Below, in pieces: positions 9,087-19,170 of a DNA stretch of 22,296 bases. The DNA is from Haplomitrium mnioides. Its lineage: Eukaryota > Marchantiophyta > Haplomitriopsida > Calobryales. Below the pieces are notes generated by a model. The model ran no database searches. It saw only the letters and a list, made by a program, of their open reading frames with translations, and was not told where the DNA came from. Both the position numbers and the translations under genes were made by a program. Numbering within the stretch: the stretch's first letter is position 1; the number at the start of each line of letters is the position of its first letter. The stretch covers positions 1-22,296 of the forward strand of contig JBNGIS010008461.1 in assembly GCA_049999725.1 (NCBI GenBank). The letters are read 5' to 3'.

Positions 9087-9690
9087 TCATTCGTAACTTG
9101 GGATTCCTGATGCACTTACACGATGGCCCAAGTAGTCAACCTCCTTCTTTCCAATTTCACATTTGGACATCTTCACATATAGTTTGTGGTTTCGAAGAAC
9201 CTTTAATACCGTATGAAGATGTTGTTGATGCTCTTGAAGACTCTTGCTGTAGATGAGAATATCATCCAAAAAGATAATAACAAACTTATCCAAATAAGAT
9301 AAAAAAATATCATTCATAAGACCCATAATGTGGCAGGACCATTGGTTAATCCAAAAGACATAACAAGATATTCAAAATGCTTGTATTAACTTTGAAGCAC
9401 TATATTTTGCACATCGCCTTCCACGATTTGGATTTGATTATATCTGCTTTTCAAGCCCAATTTTGTAAAGTAATTTTCTCCTTGAATTTGATCAAATAAG
9501 TCATCCATCCTCGAGAATGAATATTTATTTTTCACTATTTGTTGATTGAGTGCTAGATAGTCAATAGACATCTTCATACTCCCATCTTTCTTTTTCACAA
9601 ATAGTACTTATGCACCATAAGAAGAAATGCTTGGTTGAATGAACCTTGTTTTCAACAATTCCGTAATATGAGATTTGCATTCCTCCAGTT
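9087..9690 (-). pseudogene. Gypsy reverse transcriptase (frameshifted)
   Basis: Reading down the minus strand: ITELLKTRFIQPSISSYGA, a stop, VLFVKKKDGSMKMSIDYLAL (RT block 2), DDLFDQIQGENYFTKLGL, a stop after 9386, FEYLVMSFGLTNGPAT (block 4), then after a frame change NDIFLSYLDKFVIIFLDDIL. The catalytic box is FLDD, a usual variant of Y/F-x-DD. The thumb-side part VLRNHKLYVKMSKCEIGKKE and LGHRVSASGI follows. At least two stops and one frameshift break it. It copies element RNA into DNA in active relatives. Confidence 0.9.
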
Positions 9691-10039
9691 TATGAGGAGG
9701 CTAACGATATGGTGCTTTCCAGTACTTCATGAAATGACCTCAATCTTATGATCAATGCATTGTTTTGGAGGCAAACCTTTTGGCAAATCATTTGGAAAAA
9801 CATCACGGAACTCCTTCAAAACACCTTGAAATTCATGTGGAACATTATGATTTGGGTCCTCTTTGTCAATAGTGAGCTCAGGTATGAGTCTTAAAAACAC
9901 CATATCTTACTTTTTGATTGCATTTGCTCCAATCACATATAGAGGTAGGTGTCTTAATAAGATCGTACTCGATCTCCTCAAATCTTCCATTGAGATGTCG
10001 TGAGTGTCTTCTATCTCCAATCTACTTACAGATTATATC

Positions 10040-10310
10040 TTCGTAACCTCTTCATTCCAAGAATGGCGTCATATCTTGCCAATGTTGTGATCTTCCACTC
10101 CAACTTCTCTTTATAGTTACCTATGTGTAAAGCCGTACTTTGAAATAGTCATTCAATAAACTTACTTTGGCCATTTGCCATTTCCACCGCTTCAAACTCT
10201 TCTTTTTCAAAGGGCAAATTCAACTTCAATGCTATCGCTCATGATAAGTAATTTTCTTCTATTCTGGAGTCCACCAAAACTTTTACTACAGCTCCTTCCA
10301 TCCATTTATC
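10040..10310 (-). pseudogene. Gypsy aspartic protease
   Basis: The minus frame reads GAVVKVLVDSRIEENYLS, a stop, AIALKLNLPFEKEEFEAVEM and, after a further stop, NYKEKLEWKITTLARYDAIL followed by GMK. The LVDS and YDAILGM parts fit the flap and C-terminal motifs of retropepsins. The catalytic triad, normally D-[ST]-G, reads D-S-R here, so even without the stops it would probably be inactive. It lies between gag and RT as expected. From 9700 to 10040 I see only degenerate linker sequence. Confidence 0.7.
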
Positions 10311-10479
10311 AACCACAATCAACCCTCCATTTTTCTTTTTTTCTATATAGTAGATGCTCTTCTCGCCTTTCTTCTTTATCCCAGCAAAATCACAAGGTTT
10401 TTTTAATGGTGCCTCTCGTTTCCCTAACCTTCTTCATCTACTTCATTGTTGATATTATGGAGAGGCCGCCAAAATGCTC

Positions 10480-11050
10480 GCCCTTGATTGCGCCGTAGTG
10501 CTCTACAATTTGGTGCAATGTGTCCTACCCGACCACAATTGTAGCACGTCCAAGTTTCTTGTCAATCATCTATCCTCCTTTCATTAGTATGTTATGGTCC
10601 TCTTTGTTGGTGATTTGGACAATGAAATTCTCTTCTTCTCATATTCCCCAACTCCATAGGCATGAGGCTATAGTTTCCTTCAGTTTGCACTATTCCAAGT
10701 GTCCCTTCAATTTGTTAAGCAAATGTAATTGCTTTATTTACGTCTTTAGGGTTGCACATCATAGCTTCTCCTCTAATCTTTCTCTTTAACCCTTATAAAA
10801 ATTTGTCAAGGGCCTCCACTGGACTCATATCTTTGACTTGAACTTGCAAGCTTCAAAATTTCTCAATGTATCTTGCAACATATCCTTGTTGCTCCAACTC
10901 CCAAAGCTTCATTCTTGCGGTTAATATAGAATCTACCACTTTAAAATTTTGGAGCAAATCATTTTTTAAACTGTTTCACAAAAGTTGTTCTCCTTGTGTA
11001 TTCTTTTGTCGCTCCCAAACTTGTAGCCATATCAATGCATGCTTTGCTTA
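10480..11050 (-). pseudogene. Gypsy gag with CCHC zinc knuckle
   Basis: In one minus frame the sequence reads HALIWLQVWERQKNTQGEQL, a stop, NDLLQNFKVVDSILTARMKL, WELEQQGYVARYIEKF, a stop, VKDMSPVEALDKFL, a stop, NPKDVNKAITFA, NYSLMPMELGNM, and finally the knuckle CYNCGRVGHIAPNC (C-x2-C-x4-H-x4-C) near 10505-10550. These are standard features of chromovirus gag: the capsid retrotrans_gag region and the nucleocapsid knuckle that binds element RNA. At least five in-frame stops are present. The N-terminal part of gag is missing above about 11050. Confidence 0.85.
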
Positions 11051-11089
11051 AAATGATCTTACAAACAATCCTTTTATTATAATACATTT

Positions 11090-11358
11090 AGTAAGATAAT
11101 TAGGCTAATATAACATTGGTCATTAACCTATGATTAGACTCTATGATTAGGATTAGGGTTAGTGCTAATCTTATATGATTAGCATATTATTCTACATTCC
11201 TATTACCTTTGTACATTATAAGATATATGAGATTGAGACATTGAGGAGAGAGAAGAGAAGGAGAAGAAGAGTTGATGATTGATTACACATGCTTATATTT
11301 CATATGTTTCCACATTCTTCATTTGTATTGCATGAGCTAATGGGCCTAACGCTCAACA
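11090..11358 (+). repeat. 3' part of a Copia-like LTR
   Basis: This AT-rich stretch ends in CTCAACA immediately before a primer-binding-site-like sequence, which is how a left LTR ends. It contains a purine-rich run (11242-11270) and ends with an ATTGCATGAGC...GGGCCTAACGC block. The beginning of the LTR (a TG with inverted match to CAACA) could not be located, so the LTR may be truncated where it meets the chromovirus gag near 11050. No second copy was found downstream in the window. Confidence 0.5.
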
Positions 11359-11370
11359 TGTTATCAGCAC
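11359..11370 (+). promoter_or_regulatory. Primer-binding site, Copia type
   Basis: TGTTATCAGCAC directly follows the CA end of the presumed LTR. TGTTATCAGCAC-type sites are familiar in plant Ty1/Copia elements, where they pair with a tRNA fragment to prime reverse transcription. The orientation (plus) is opposite to that of the neighbouring chromovirus, showing a separate element. Confidence 0.6.
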
Positions 11371-14234
11371 AAAAGTAGCTCAATAAATTTTTTTTGTTTT
11401 AAAATCACCTTCTTCCCATGAGCTCCACACATTTTTCTTTCAAAAATCTATTCAGGAATCTGAATTTGCTTCCCTCTATACTCTAATATATTTAAATTTT
11501 AAGTTTTCTTCATATAACTATTTTATATAATATAATAATATATTATATTCTTCCTTCAATCTCATACATATTGATCATTCACAAATTTGAAATTTTTTAA
11601 GAGAAGATCTCAACCATTTTTTGACATTTCTATGTTGGATTTAAAGTAGAAGTGGGTTCGCCAACGGATTGCGACCCTATCTGCGACGAAATTTTTAAGA
11701 AATTCATCCAGAATCAGATGAACAAATCGAATTCATCAATTTGAAGGTGAGCTTGAGTTTTTCATGAGGCTAATTCGATTCAAGATTCAGGAGTTATTCA
11801 ATCAATCTAAACAGACAAGATATCTATTGAAGAGGACTCAACGCTTTTTGTTTGGAGAAGACGAATTCGATTACATATTGCTGATTGATGAAGACTTGCA
11901 GATGAATCGACGCAGATCTTGAAGGAGATTATACATCTTTTGTATCAGAAAATTGCTCAAATTGGAAGGATTTTCTTGCAAATCAAGTCAAGTGATGAGG
12001 CAAAGTGATTATTGATGCAAGATTGATCAAATTTGATGAAGACTTATCAAATCTCAAGAAATCAATCGAGCTATGAAGAATTCCTTGTCGACGGTGTTTG
12101 AAGGTTAGAAAGATGAGATATCACATTTACGGCAACTTTTGAAGAGTTAAGTTGAAAGTTCAAAGAGATTTCATTTGGTATTTTTCAAAGTTTTGACATC
12201 TATAAGGTTGAATCAGTGAGATATCACATTTTTGGCAAAAGTTCAACCATTGGACACGACTGAGGATTTTGAAAGTTTGAACAGCTTGACATTTCAGATC
12301 TGTGGAGAAATATTGACACATAAGTGTTTTGACAAAATTTTTTCAAGTAATCTAAAAGTTTGAAAATTTTGTTCGCAGTAGAAGGAAAGTTCGAAAGGGC
12401 TTCCAATAGTGCATATTGGTGATATATCATCATTTCGGAAGAGAAATTAATATTTTATTGAAAATTCAAAATGGTTTACGAGTGAAAGTCGAAGGTTCAA
12501 AGGAAAGAAAGGAAACTCGACAACAAAACTAAGACATATCAACGTTTTGGTAAAATTTATAAAATATTAAAAGTTCAAAATTTCTACTTCGGTGTTTTGT
12601 GAAAGTTTGAAAGAAGAGGACTTCTAGTAGTGAAAGGGTGATAAATCTCTATTTCAGTAATTTGAGAGGAAAAAAGAGAAAATTTTATATAAAACTATTC
12701 TAGCTTAGAGGGGAAGCTGCCCCTTTTGTTTTTAAGACCTATCCCTAAGCGCCACGTGTTGTCTACTGATTGGAGATGCCAGAGCCAAACCCCACCCCCA
12801 GATGCAAGGAGTGAGAGGGTCTCTAATAAGTAACCATTGAATGTTACTTCAAGTGTGAGATATATATGCATCAATCAACTTTTGTGAGTTCACCTATGGG
12901 ACGAAGTGAACATCTCTAGTGAAGCGATGTTTGCTACGATACCAGACCAAACTTCTGAAGCTCCAGATTTGTTCCTGGACCTATTAAGTCTGCCAAAGCA
13001 ACACGATTTTTTGTTGAGCCTGCACTAAGTTATTCCCGAAGCACCACATTGTTCCCGAACCTGTTTTAAGCACCGAACCTAATTTCTCTTCAATGTGAGA
13101 ATAATGATCATTCAATCAATCGGTTTGCACATTTTAAGCATCCATTTTGAAATCTGAAGATACAGATTTGATCGCCTGTTCTAAGCGATTCTTTCAAGCT
13201 ATATTTTGCTGCATATGGTTGAGAAATCAAAATGAACTGAGTGTTATAGTTTCTGGTTTTGTATGTTACTCTTCATAACAAGATTGTTATGACATCAGAG
13301 TGATTATTTCCAAGTGAAAATGAGCAATTTCCATTCATAGGTGTTTGACTATTGGAGATACATCCCGGTACACATCATATGTGAAGGGTGTTTACTTTTT
13401 CCAATCAATCCAGAAGTGTCCAGATCAACAATTCTGATGCCAAGACACCTAGTTTGAACAAATTGGAAACTGACATATATCCACAACAATTTTCCTACCT
13501 TGTCATACATATTGGAATTATTTGGACATAATTTTCATATCTGATCACTCAATTTTTAGATTTTGAGACAACTATACTTTGTTTTTCATTTGACAGAAAC
13601 TGCATATTAGAAAATCTGACAGTATCTGATACAATTACATTCTTAATTAACTCTGAACTTGCAAATGCATTGTAAGTAGAGCTAAATCTATAAGTGTTAA
13701 AAGATTAGCTATAGCTATACCTATACTTCAGAGTTTAATTTCTATAGAGCATCAATTATTGTTATACCTGTAAAAGGAGACTGACCAGTTGTCTCAACAA
13801 TCTATTGAGATTTTGAGAAGATCACAATTAGTTCATAGTGTTTCCTAATCAATACAATGCATTCTCAAACAACATATTCAGAGTTTTCAAAAATATATAC
13901 TTTCCAGAAGTGATTCAAGAATTTAGAGGATCAGTTTGCACATTCAAGGATATTACATCAACTTCTGCACACTGTATCTGAAAACTGAAGCTACATCAAC
14001 ATCTGGAATATTATGAAGATATAAAAGAGGCCTATTGTTGATATTTCCACCTGTTTTCTGAAAGATTAGAAAATCAACAACTTGCCTGCAGCAAGCATAA
14101 CATGGACTATACTTCATATATAACTTATGTTATACAAAACTGCTTTATCTGTTGTTTCTAGAGTTGTAAAGAGTTCAACATTTTGGATTTTCTGCATTTT
14201 GATAAAATTTTCATGTATTTTCCAACCCTCCAAA
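11371..14234 (+). mobile_element. AT-rich non-coding stretch, likely Copia-like remnant
   Basis: This lies downstream of the PBS in the same orientation. No open frame of note and no Copia gag, integrase, RT or RNase H motif was found in 2.9 kb. The only hint is around 13318-13370, where ATGAGCAATTTCC opens a few residues (MSNFH, stop, VFDYW) loosely like the F-D-x-x-x-Y-D-Y-W start of Copia gag; this is weak. It may be the long leader of a Copia element whose coding part was lost, or a large non-coding derivative. A G-box (GCCACGTGT, ~12752-12760) is present. The end at 14234 is set by the border of arm B. Confidence 0.35.
12100..12680 (+). repeat. Degenerate ~108-bp tandem repeat
   Basis: Related blocks of the type GATATCACATTT..GGCAA, each followed by a stretch with GTTCAAA/GTTTGAA, occur at about 12116, 12221, 12312, 12420, 12531 and 12640. 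The spacings are about 105, 91, 108, 111 and 109 bp. Copies are strongly diverged and AT-rich. They lie in the presumed leader downstream of the Copia-type PBS. Function is unknown. Confidence 0.5.
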
Positions 14235-14900
14235 CTCTTCTGTCACCTCTATCGTCGGTCTCTTATCTCCTTTTCGACCATTTCACACCTACTTAAGGGC
14301 TGACTTGTGTTTCAGGACCTTTTCTGGGAGGGGCTTTGCACCAATATGAACCTTACTCCTACTTACCCCACTCTGGAATGGCAGCAACACCACCTTACAA
14401 CACCCAAGCACAACACACACATGCACACACCTTCTTCTAATGCAAGTCACGTCCCTCCTTCAAGCCTTAACCTTTAAAGGTGCCACTTGGAAGGCAGGGG
14501 CGGCCAAAATAGGAAATCTGATTCTTGTATGAGATGGCCTGGTTGCAAGTTATCTCCTTGAGGTCTTGCAGCGTTCCTCTTTACCTCCGAGCCCTTTTCA
14601 CTGGCCAACAATTGCTTCAGTAGCAAACCTGCTCACACATACTCACTTTCCAAATGCACATACAAATAGACTGATGTCCTGCTGAGGGCAATCCAAAATA
14701 TAATTCAGGATTCCAGAACTAGACCCAATCACCTTGTATACAAAATGGGAACAAATCCCAGCATCTAAAATACCACAATGCAATGTCAATGACTCTGACT
14801 TCCCCTTCGCAAGGTGGTCCCAAGGTCTAGGCAAGTGGAATGCAGGTGTACTCCAAATCTTAAGAGCTTCACAGAAAATACAAACAGAACACAAATCTAA

Positions 14901-15190
14901 TTAATAACAACAAACATAGATATAAACACATGCACATTGCCTCGTCAACATTTTAGAACCTTCAACATCCCCAGATCCAAGATTTCCAGCAGAATTCCCT
15001 TCACCTCGAATCAGTGCTTCAATCTTCCTTCCACTCCTCACCCACGCACTCTCATCCAGATAGTTTTCAACTTCCCTCGTGAGAAGTCCTGAATTTACTT
15101 CCTCATGTTCGAAAGAGGATTTCTTTGACTTCCACCTCTGGAAGACAATCCTCTCGACTACTGGCCACCCACTCCACTTTGAGCTTCAAA
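14901..15190 (-). CDS. Conserved short ORF in arm B, partner of 3614-3889
   Basis: The minus frame reads KWSGWPVVERIVFQRWK, then EHEEVNSGLLTREVENYLDE and SAWVRSGRKIEALIRGEGNS, and stops at 14903-14901. The first ~55 residues align with the arm A frame without gaps by eye; the C-terminal ~40 residues differ. An in-frame TGA lies just upstream (~15188), so no start codon is evident and this may be an exon-like piece. Function is unknown. See the arm A copy for the shared motif. Confidence 0.4.
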
Positions 15191-15974
15191 TGGATCTTCT
15201 CCGCAGTGTGTGGGCACTAACACAACCACTCCACTCTTGAGTCCACTTTAGAAATTTGACCAGAGACGCCCCCGAGCGCCTCTAGGATTGATGCTCCTAC
15301 ACAGATGATGCTAAGACGACCCCAAGATCCCCCCTTGGCACCCTCTCCCGAATTCAAGACAAAAAGAATCCCCTTCAGCTTCAAGTAGCAATCTACCTCC
15401 AAATGCTGGTCCACTTGCAGCGATGAGTCCACCTGGATCGCTTGAGACTCTAGAGCTCCATGCTCATCGATTCTCAGCACCCCTCTAGTCCAACTCTACC
15501 CTTGCTAGCTCCCTTGTTCAAGTCCACTTGCCCCACGTGAATCTTCCATCGAATTCTTTCCTTCCTTCCTCGTTGCGTCTTCCTCTCAGAGATAGCTTAC
15601 GCACCTCAATTTTGCATATTCATCAACCTCCCAAATGTCGTTGTGCCTCCATCTATACCCCCCTGCGTGCGCGCGTCCCCCTCTAGCGTTTCTTGTTCAA
15701 GATCATCCCTTTCCCCACGCTGGACTTGGTTGTTTTTCTCATTAGCAACCATTTATTGGCGCGGCAACTGCTATCAGTACGGTCGAGGGCGGGTTCAAAG
15801 TTCAATGGGGTGCCCCGCAGTTCCGACATGTCTCGGTGGAGATCAAAGGTATGTCCCGATGTAAGCTGGTCCATATTAGTGTATCAAAGAAGATGAAGCA
15901 GTCGCTACTCGTTTGCCTTGACGTAGTAATCTTGGTGAAGATCCGAAGCCAGGGTCCTAGAGATTGGTTCTGCA
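15191..15974 (-). other. Arm B unique region, no gene seen
   Basis: This corresponds to 2791-3610 in arm A. Shared blocks include the AGTCCAGCG...GGGGACGCGCG...GGGGGGTATAG run and the CCAAGGGGGGATCTTGGGG run. Short open frames exist (for example minus 15874-15683) but have no counterpart in arm A, so I do not call them genes. Confidence 0.5.
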
Positions 15975-17284
15975 TTGAGATACGAAGATATGCGTCCGAA
16001 GAGTGATAGGCCCGTTGATCAATCCGTAGATCGAATGCTCAACGTATCTCGAGGACTGATCCGCATCAATCCGCTCGCCAATTCACAATTTTCTTTGGCT
16101 GCTCCTCAATTTCCCTTGGGCTGCTTCCCCACTGCCACGCTTTCGAAATTCTCCACAGACTCCTGCAAAGTGCCACGTTTCCGCTGCCTCCCATGGATTG
16201 CTCCAAGGCCGCCATGTTTTCGATGTCGCGCCATCCGTCGCCACTAGCAAAGTGGAAGTTGGACCGCCGTTACCCCCTTGATTCTAAAGTTGACTGCCTT
16301 TCGATAAATCTTGCAGACTCTTCATAGTCAGCCACGTCTCCGATGTCTCCTACGGATTCCCCGAAGTCGCCAGTGGCGTCTTTGAAATTCTCCATAGACA
16401 CCTGCAAAACGCCACGTTTCTGCTGCCTCCCACGGAGTGCTCCAAGACCGCCACATTTCCGATGTCGTGTCATCCGCCGTCGCCAACAAGATGGAAGTTG
16501 GACCGCCGCTGCCCCCTTGATTTTGAAGTTGACTGCCTTCTGATAGATCTTGCGGGCTCCTCACAGTCTGCCACGTTTTCGATGTCTCCCATAGATTCCC
16601 CAAAGTCACCACGTTTTCGAAATTCTCCACGAACTCCGACAAAGCGCTATGTTTCTGATGTTGCGCCGTCCGCTGCCGCTAGCAAGGTGGAAGTTGGACC
16701 ACTGCTGCCCCTTGATTCCAAAGTTGAATGCCCTCTAATAGATCCCGCGGACTCCTCCGAAGTGTATCTTCCGCTATTTCCCAGGGACACCTCCTAGATT
16801 GCCACGTTTCCACTATCTCCCCCGGATTCCTCGAAGTTGCCATGTCCCCGAGGTTCTCCAGGGACACCTCCCAGGCCGCCACGTCTCCGCTGTCTCCCAC
16901 AGATTCTTCCCAAGTTGCAATATCTCTGATATTGCGCCCTCCACCGCGGCCTGCAAGGTGGAAGTTGGACCGCCACTTACTTAGGTTTCCAAAGTTGACT
17001 CCCTTCCGATAGATCCCGCAGACTCCCCCAAAGTGTACCTTCCTCTGTTTCCCACGGACACCTCCCAGGCTGCTACGTTTCCGTTGTCTCCCTTGGATTC
17101 CTCTCAGCTACTACGTTTCCGCTGTCTCCCCCAGATTCCTCGAAGTCGCCACGTCCCTGAAGTTCTCCACGGACACCTCTCAGGCCGCCACGTCTCCGCT
17201 ATCTCCCACGGATTCCTCCCAGGCTACCACGTCTCTGATATTGCGTCGTCTACTGCCGCCTGCAAGGTGGAAGTTGGATCGCCA
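15975..17284 (-). repeat. GC-rich array of arm B with 190-310-bp units
   Basis: On the plus strand each unit holds GCAAGGTGGAAGTTGGACCG, then AAAGTTGACT.CC with a GATAGATC block, then one or more CCACGTYTCCG.TGTCTCCC modules. The anchor recurs at about 16249, 16488, 16683, 16954 and 17262 and, after the insertion, near 21798; spacings are about 239, 195, 271 and 308 bp. Units differ in how many short modules they contain. The same words appear reverse-complemented in arm A. I see no gene; open frames here are composition effects. Confidence 0.75.
17280..17284. repeat. Target-site duplication, left copy (CGCCA)
   Basis: CGCCA abuts the TG start of the insertion and is repeated at 21623-21627. 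In the paralogous array unit, CGCCA occurs once (16972-16976) in the uninterrupted context GGACCGCCACTTACTTAGG. Confidence 0.8.
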
Positions 17285-17295
17285 TGTTGGGATAT

Positions 17296-17324
17296 GCGCA
17301 GGGCATAGGGGAGAAGCCCTGCGC
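17296..17324. repeat. Perfect 9-bp-stem hairpin at the left terminus
   Basis: GCGCAGGGC (17296-17304) pairs with GCCCTGCGC (17316-17324) around an 11-nt loop, 11 bases inside the element end. A second, related hairpin follows with GAACAGAG (17357-17364) pairing with CTCTGTTC (17388-17395). The loop regions of the two share GGCA..GGGAG.AGCCCT, so they look like diverged duplicates. Confidence 0.65.
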
Positions 17325-17399
17325 TGTACGAAAAACTGCTCCTACACCGCTGGTTGGAACAGAGCAAGGCAAAAGGGAGGAGCCCTACTCTGTTCTGGA

Positions 17400-17804
17400 A
17401 CTACTGCTGACTGACTGGCATACATACAAACAGACCTTGATAAAACAACATACACGAAACAGATGGGAGAGAAGGCTGAAATACAAATAACAGGACTGAG
17501 GGCTGAATAGTAATACATATAACTTTATAATTCTGGTGTCATACTCCAGTGTCAAAATTCACCACTGCACTGTTGTACTCTGCTCTATTACTCACCAAAT
17601 ATCTATCGTCCTATCTTCCAACTCCCTGTCTTCCAAATTCCACTCCTACGAACTACTTCGAATGCTCCTGCAATCTGCTCAACTCCTAACCAAATATCTC
17701 TAACATCCATATCTCCTCTGCGACATATCTTCCAACTCTTTATCTTCAAAAATTCAAATTACAAACTACTCAGCTGTACTCCGTGCAGTCCTCACCTCGT
17801 GGAG
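17400..17804 (-). other. 3' flank of module copy B, no gene seen
   Basis: On the minus strand this region follows the stop of the conserved module. It contains short direct repeats of TTGGAAGA and AGATATTTGGT, then AT-rich sequence that runs into the terminal hairpins. It could be a 3' untranslated region or element-specific sequence. No coding feature is visible. Confidence 0.35.
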
Positions 17805-18245
17805 TCAACACAACGATTCAGACCATTCAGCCTCACCATGTATGGCAGTGACAAGCTGCCATAACTCCCTGCTGGTGTCATCAGTTCCCGACAGCAGGTT
17901 TCGATCCAAGATCTTCATACTGAGTTTTTGCCACTCTCCGGAGGTAACGGGAAAACTCAGCCATGATGTTGCCTTGCACTTCACACCTTTCTCTCCACTC
18001 CACTTCAACAACACAAACGCTCTGCCTCCAACTACAGGGTTTACTTCCTGATCTGATCTCCCTGCAGCCTCCAACAAAATCACAAAACAATGCTGGCCTA
18101 ACTGCTGTCTCTCTTTTTTTTTTTTTTTGGTTTTTCCCAAGTCTCCAATTCTCAGGCTAGACCTGCAAACAAACACACTGCACTTCTAACAGAAACTTAC
18201 ACAATCCACAATCCCTTACCATCCTCATCTTCGTTCTTCCTGCAT
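17805..18245 (-). CDS. Conserved module, copy B (unknown protein C-terminus)
   Basis: This is an open minus frame of up to 123 residues (18176-17805), better preserved than copy A at 5610-6113. Its C-terminal part reads SWLSFPVTSGEWQKLSMKIL, then LLSGTDDTSRELWQLVTAIH, with the stop at the same place as in copy A. A lysine run at its N-terminal side comes from a poly-A tract (18114-18128 on the minus strand). Matching sequence continues upstream to about 18245 (GGGATTGTGGA, then GTAAG...TTTGCAG), which may be a short intron or its relic. The region around the poly-A is less conserved, so the real reading frame there is uncertain. The family is not recognised; likely a fragment. Confidence 0.45.
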
Positions 18246-18774
18246 GATTCTATCTCCTTGAACTTCTTCACTGCTGCAGCTCGACACTCTGTTTTCAGCT
18301 CCTAAATCCAGATCCACTACTCCTGCTCAGTTCTCACAGATGACATACTTCCTACCATTGTGACATTGGTGCATCCTCATCATACCCCATCATTCCTTAA
18401 TCATTAACCTTCAACTGCACCCAAATCCTTCTTGCCAACACGATTCTGCAGTAGCCTTCCCTGTCAAAACAATTTTTCCAGAAACCTCCCTTCTTCCCTG
18501 AATTGTTTCTTGAATCTCCCCTGTTCTACCTCATAATGCAGTGTCAAGTGCCCCATTGTGGGACCTCACAGCTTCCCTGATTTTTCACAGAGTTTCACCC
18601 CTTCAACCTGTGGCACTGATTTTCTCTGCAAGCTGATCCACAACAACATTACTTAGAGCATAGATAACGACCTGCCCCTGGCTCTGCTTAAAACTCGAGT
18701 GCAGCCTCCTCTTGCGCTGTCAGCTTGATCACATGACCCACAGACTGCCAAGCAGAATGTGTTCCCTCTCTGTT
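18246..18774 (-). other. Between fragments; no gene recognised
   Basis: About 530 bp inside the insertion. On the minus strand it has moderately open frames but no motif that I recognise. A few parts are charged (KKFKEIESCRKNEDEDGKG just above 18200), and these may belong to the upstream part of the conserved module. Confidence 0.35.
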
Positions 18775-19056
18775 TTACAATTTGTTTTTCTTCAACTCCT
18801 TGCTGACGATTGAAACTAGCCTCAGATGATGTGCAGATGCAATAGCTTCTCCTGTAGTTGAAGCGGATTCCTGAAATAGATGCTGAAAGAACACCCTTGG
18901 GAATGAACTCCGGTGCTTTCTTAAGCCAGCAAAAAACTTGGTGGTGATGGCTCGTCTCTGTCTCTCGTGCAACTTAGTCTTTTTCTTCTCGCTAGCACTA
19001 AGTATTGCCATATCTCGATCTCTGTCCTGGTAATCCTTGCCTTGGTCGCCGCCTCC
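18775..19056 (-). pseudogene. BZR1-type DNA-binding domain fragment (BAM7/8-like)
   Basis: From 19056 the minus frame reads GGGDQGKDYQDRDRDMAIL, then EKKKTKLHERQRRAITTK and AGLRKH (to 18913). This matches the start of the BZR1/BES1 DNA-binding domain, where plants have E-K-x-K-T-K-L-R-E-R-x-R-R-A-I-T-T-K-x-x-A-G-L-R-K-H-G; the T-K-L and R-A-I-T spelling is nearer to the BZR1-beta-amylase (BAM7/8) type than to BES1 itself. After RKH the similarity ends abruptly and 46 unrelated residues follow to the stop at 18775. The rest of the domain is missing. A stop lies just upstream of GGGD. It is a captured fragment, not a working gene. Confidence 0.65.
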
Positions 19057-19170
19057 TTATTCCTTTTCGTAGAACCTGGCCAACTCCAAGAAATTACAGC
19101 ATAGCAGGAAAAAAACGCAGACCTCCTCTTCCCCCGAAGACACTCAGGTCTGAAGTTCTTGGTTGTCACA
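19057..19170 (-). other. Junction between BZR1-like and DDX3-like fragments
   Basis: About 110 bp with no recognised similarity. It begins after the helicase fragment's RRCN (19171) and includes the stop of that frame (LQT then TGA, 19144). Splice-like ends are not obvious. Confidence 0.4.

Larger units (their letters stand above)
6390..11050 (-). mobile_element. Truncated Ty3/gypsy chromovirus, minus strand
   Basis: Reading the minus strand, the order is gag with a zinc knuckle (11050-10480), protease (~10310-10040), reverse transcriptase (~9690-9087), RNase H (8911-8564), integrase (8434-~7500), chromodomain (~7240-7060), polypurine tract (6990-6977) and a 3' LTR (6975-6390). This order (integrase after RT/RNase H, with a C-terminal chromodomain) defines a chromovirus. 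The coding region has many stops and frameshifts and several altered catalytic or structural residues, so it is an old inactive copy. The 5' LTR, primer-binding site and start of gag are missing. The break lies near 11050, where a Copia-like LTR end begins, suggesting nested insertion or deletion. Confidence 0.9.
14235..17284 (-). repeat. Arm B of the inverted repeat pair, inner part
   Basis: Read on the minus strand this repeats arm A: GC-rich array (about 17284-15975), unique region (15975-15190), conserved short frame (15190-14901) and a distal part ending near 14235 with the shared AAAGCCCCTCCCA and AGTCAGCCCTTAA blocks. The arm continues beyond the insertion at 17285-21622 and resumes at 21628. 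Adding the parts gives roughly 3.7 kb, about the same length as arm A. The arms point toward each other across the spacer. Confidence 0.75.

Noticed and set aside
11140-11165. Interstitial telomeric repeat (GATTAGGGTTAG)
   Set aside because: Only one or two imperfect units, not the plant TTTAGGG repeat; looks like local GATTAG repetition within the LTR.
16270-17308. Series of 60-110-residue frames in the arm B array
   Set aside because: All are in array units on both strands, proline/arginine/serine-rich, without conserved frame between units.
18114-18128. Poly-A tail marking a retroposed mRNA on the minus strand
   Set aside because: Homology to copy A (5610-6113) continues on both sides of the tract, so it is an internal A-rich expansion, not a 3' end.
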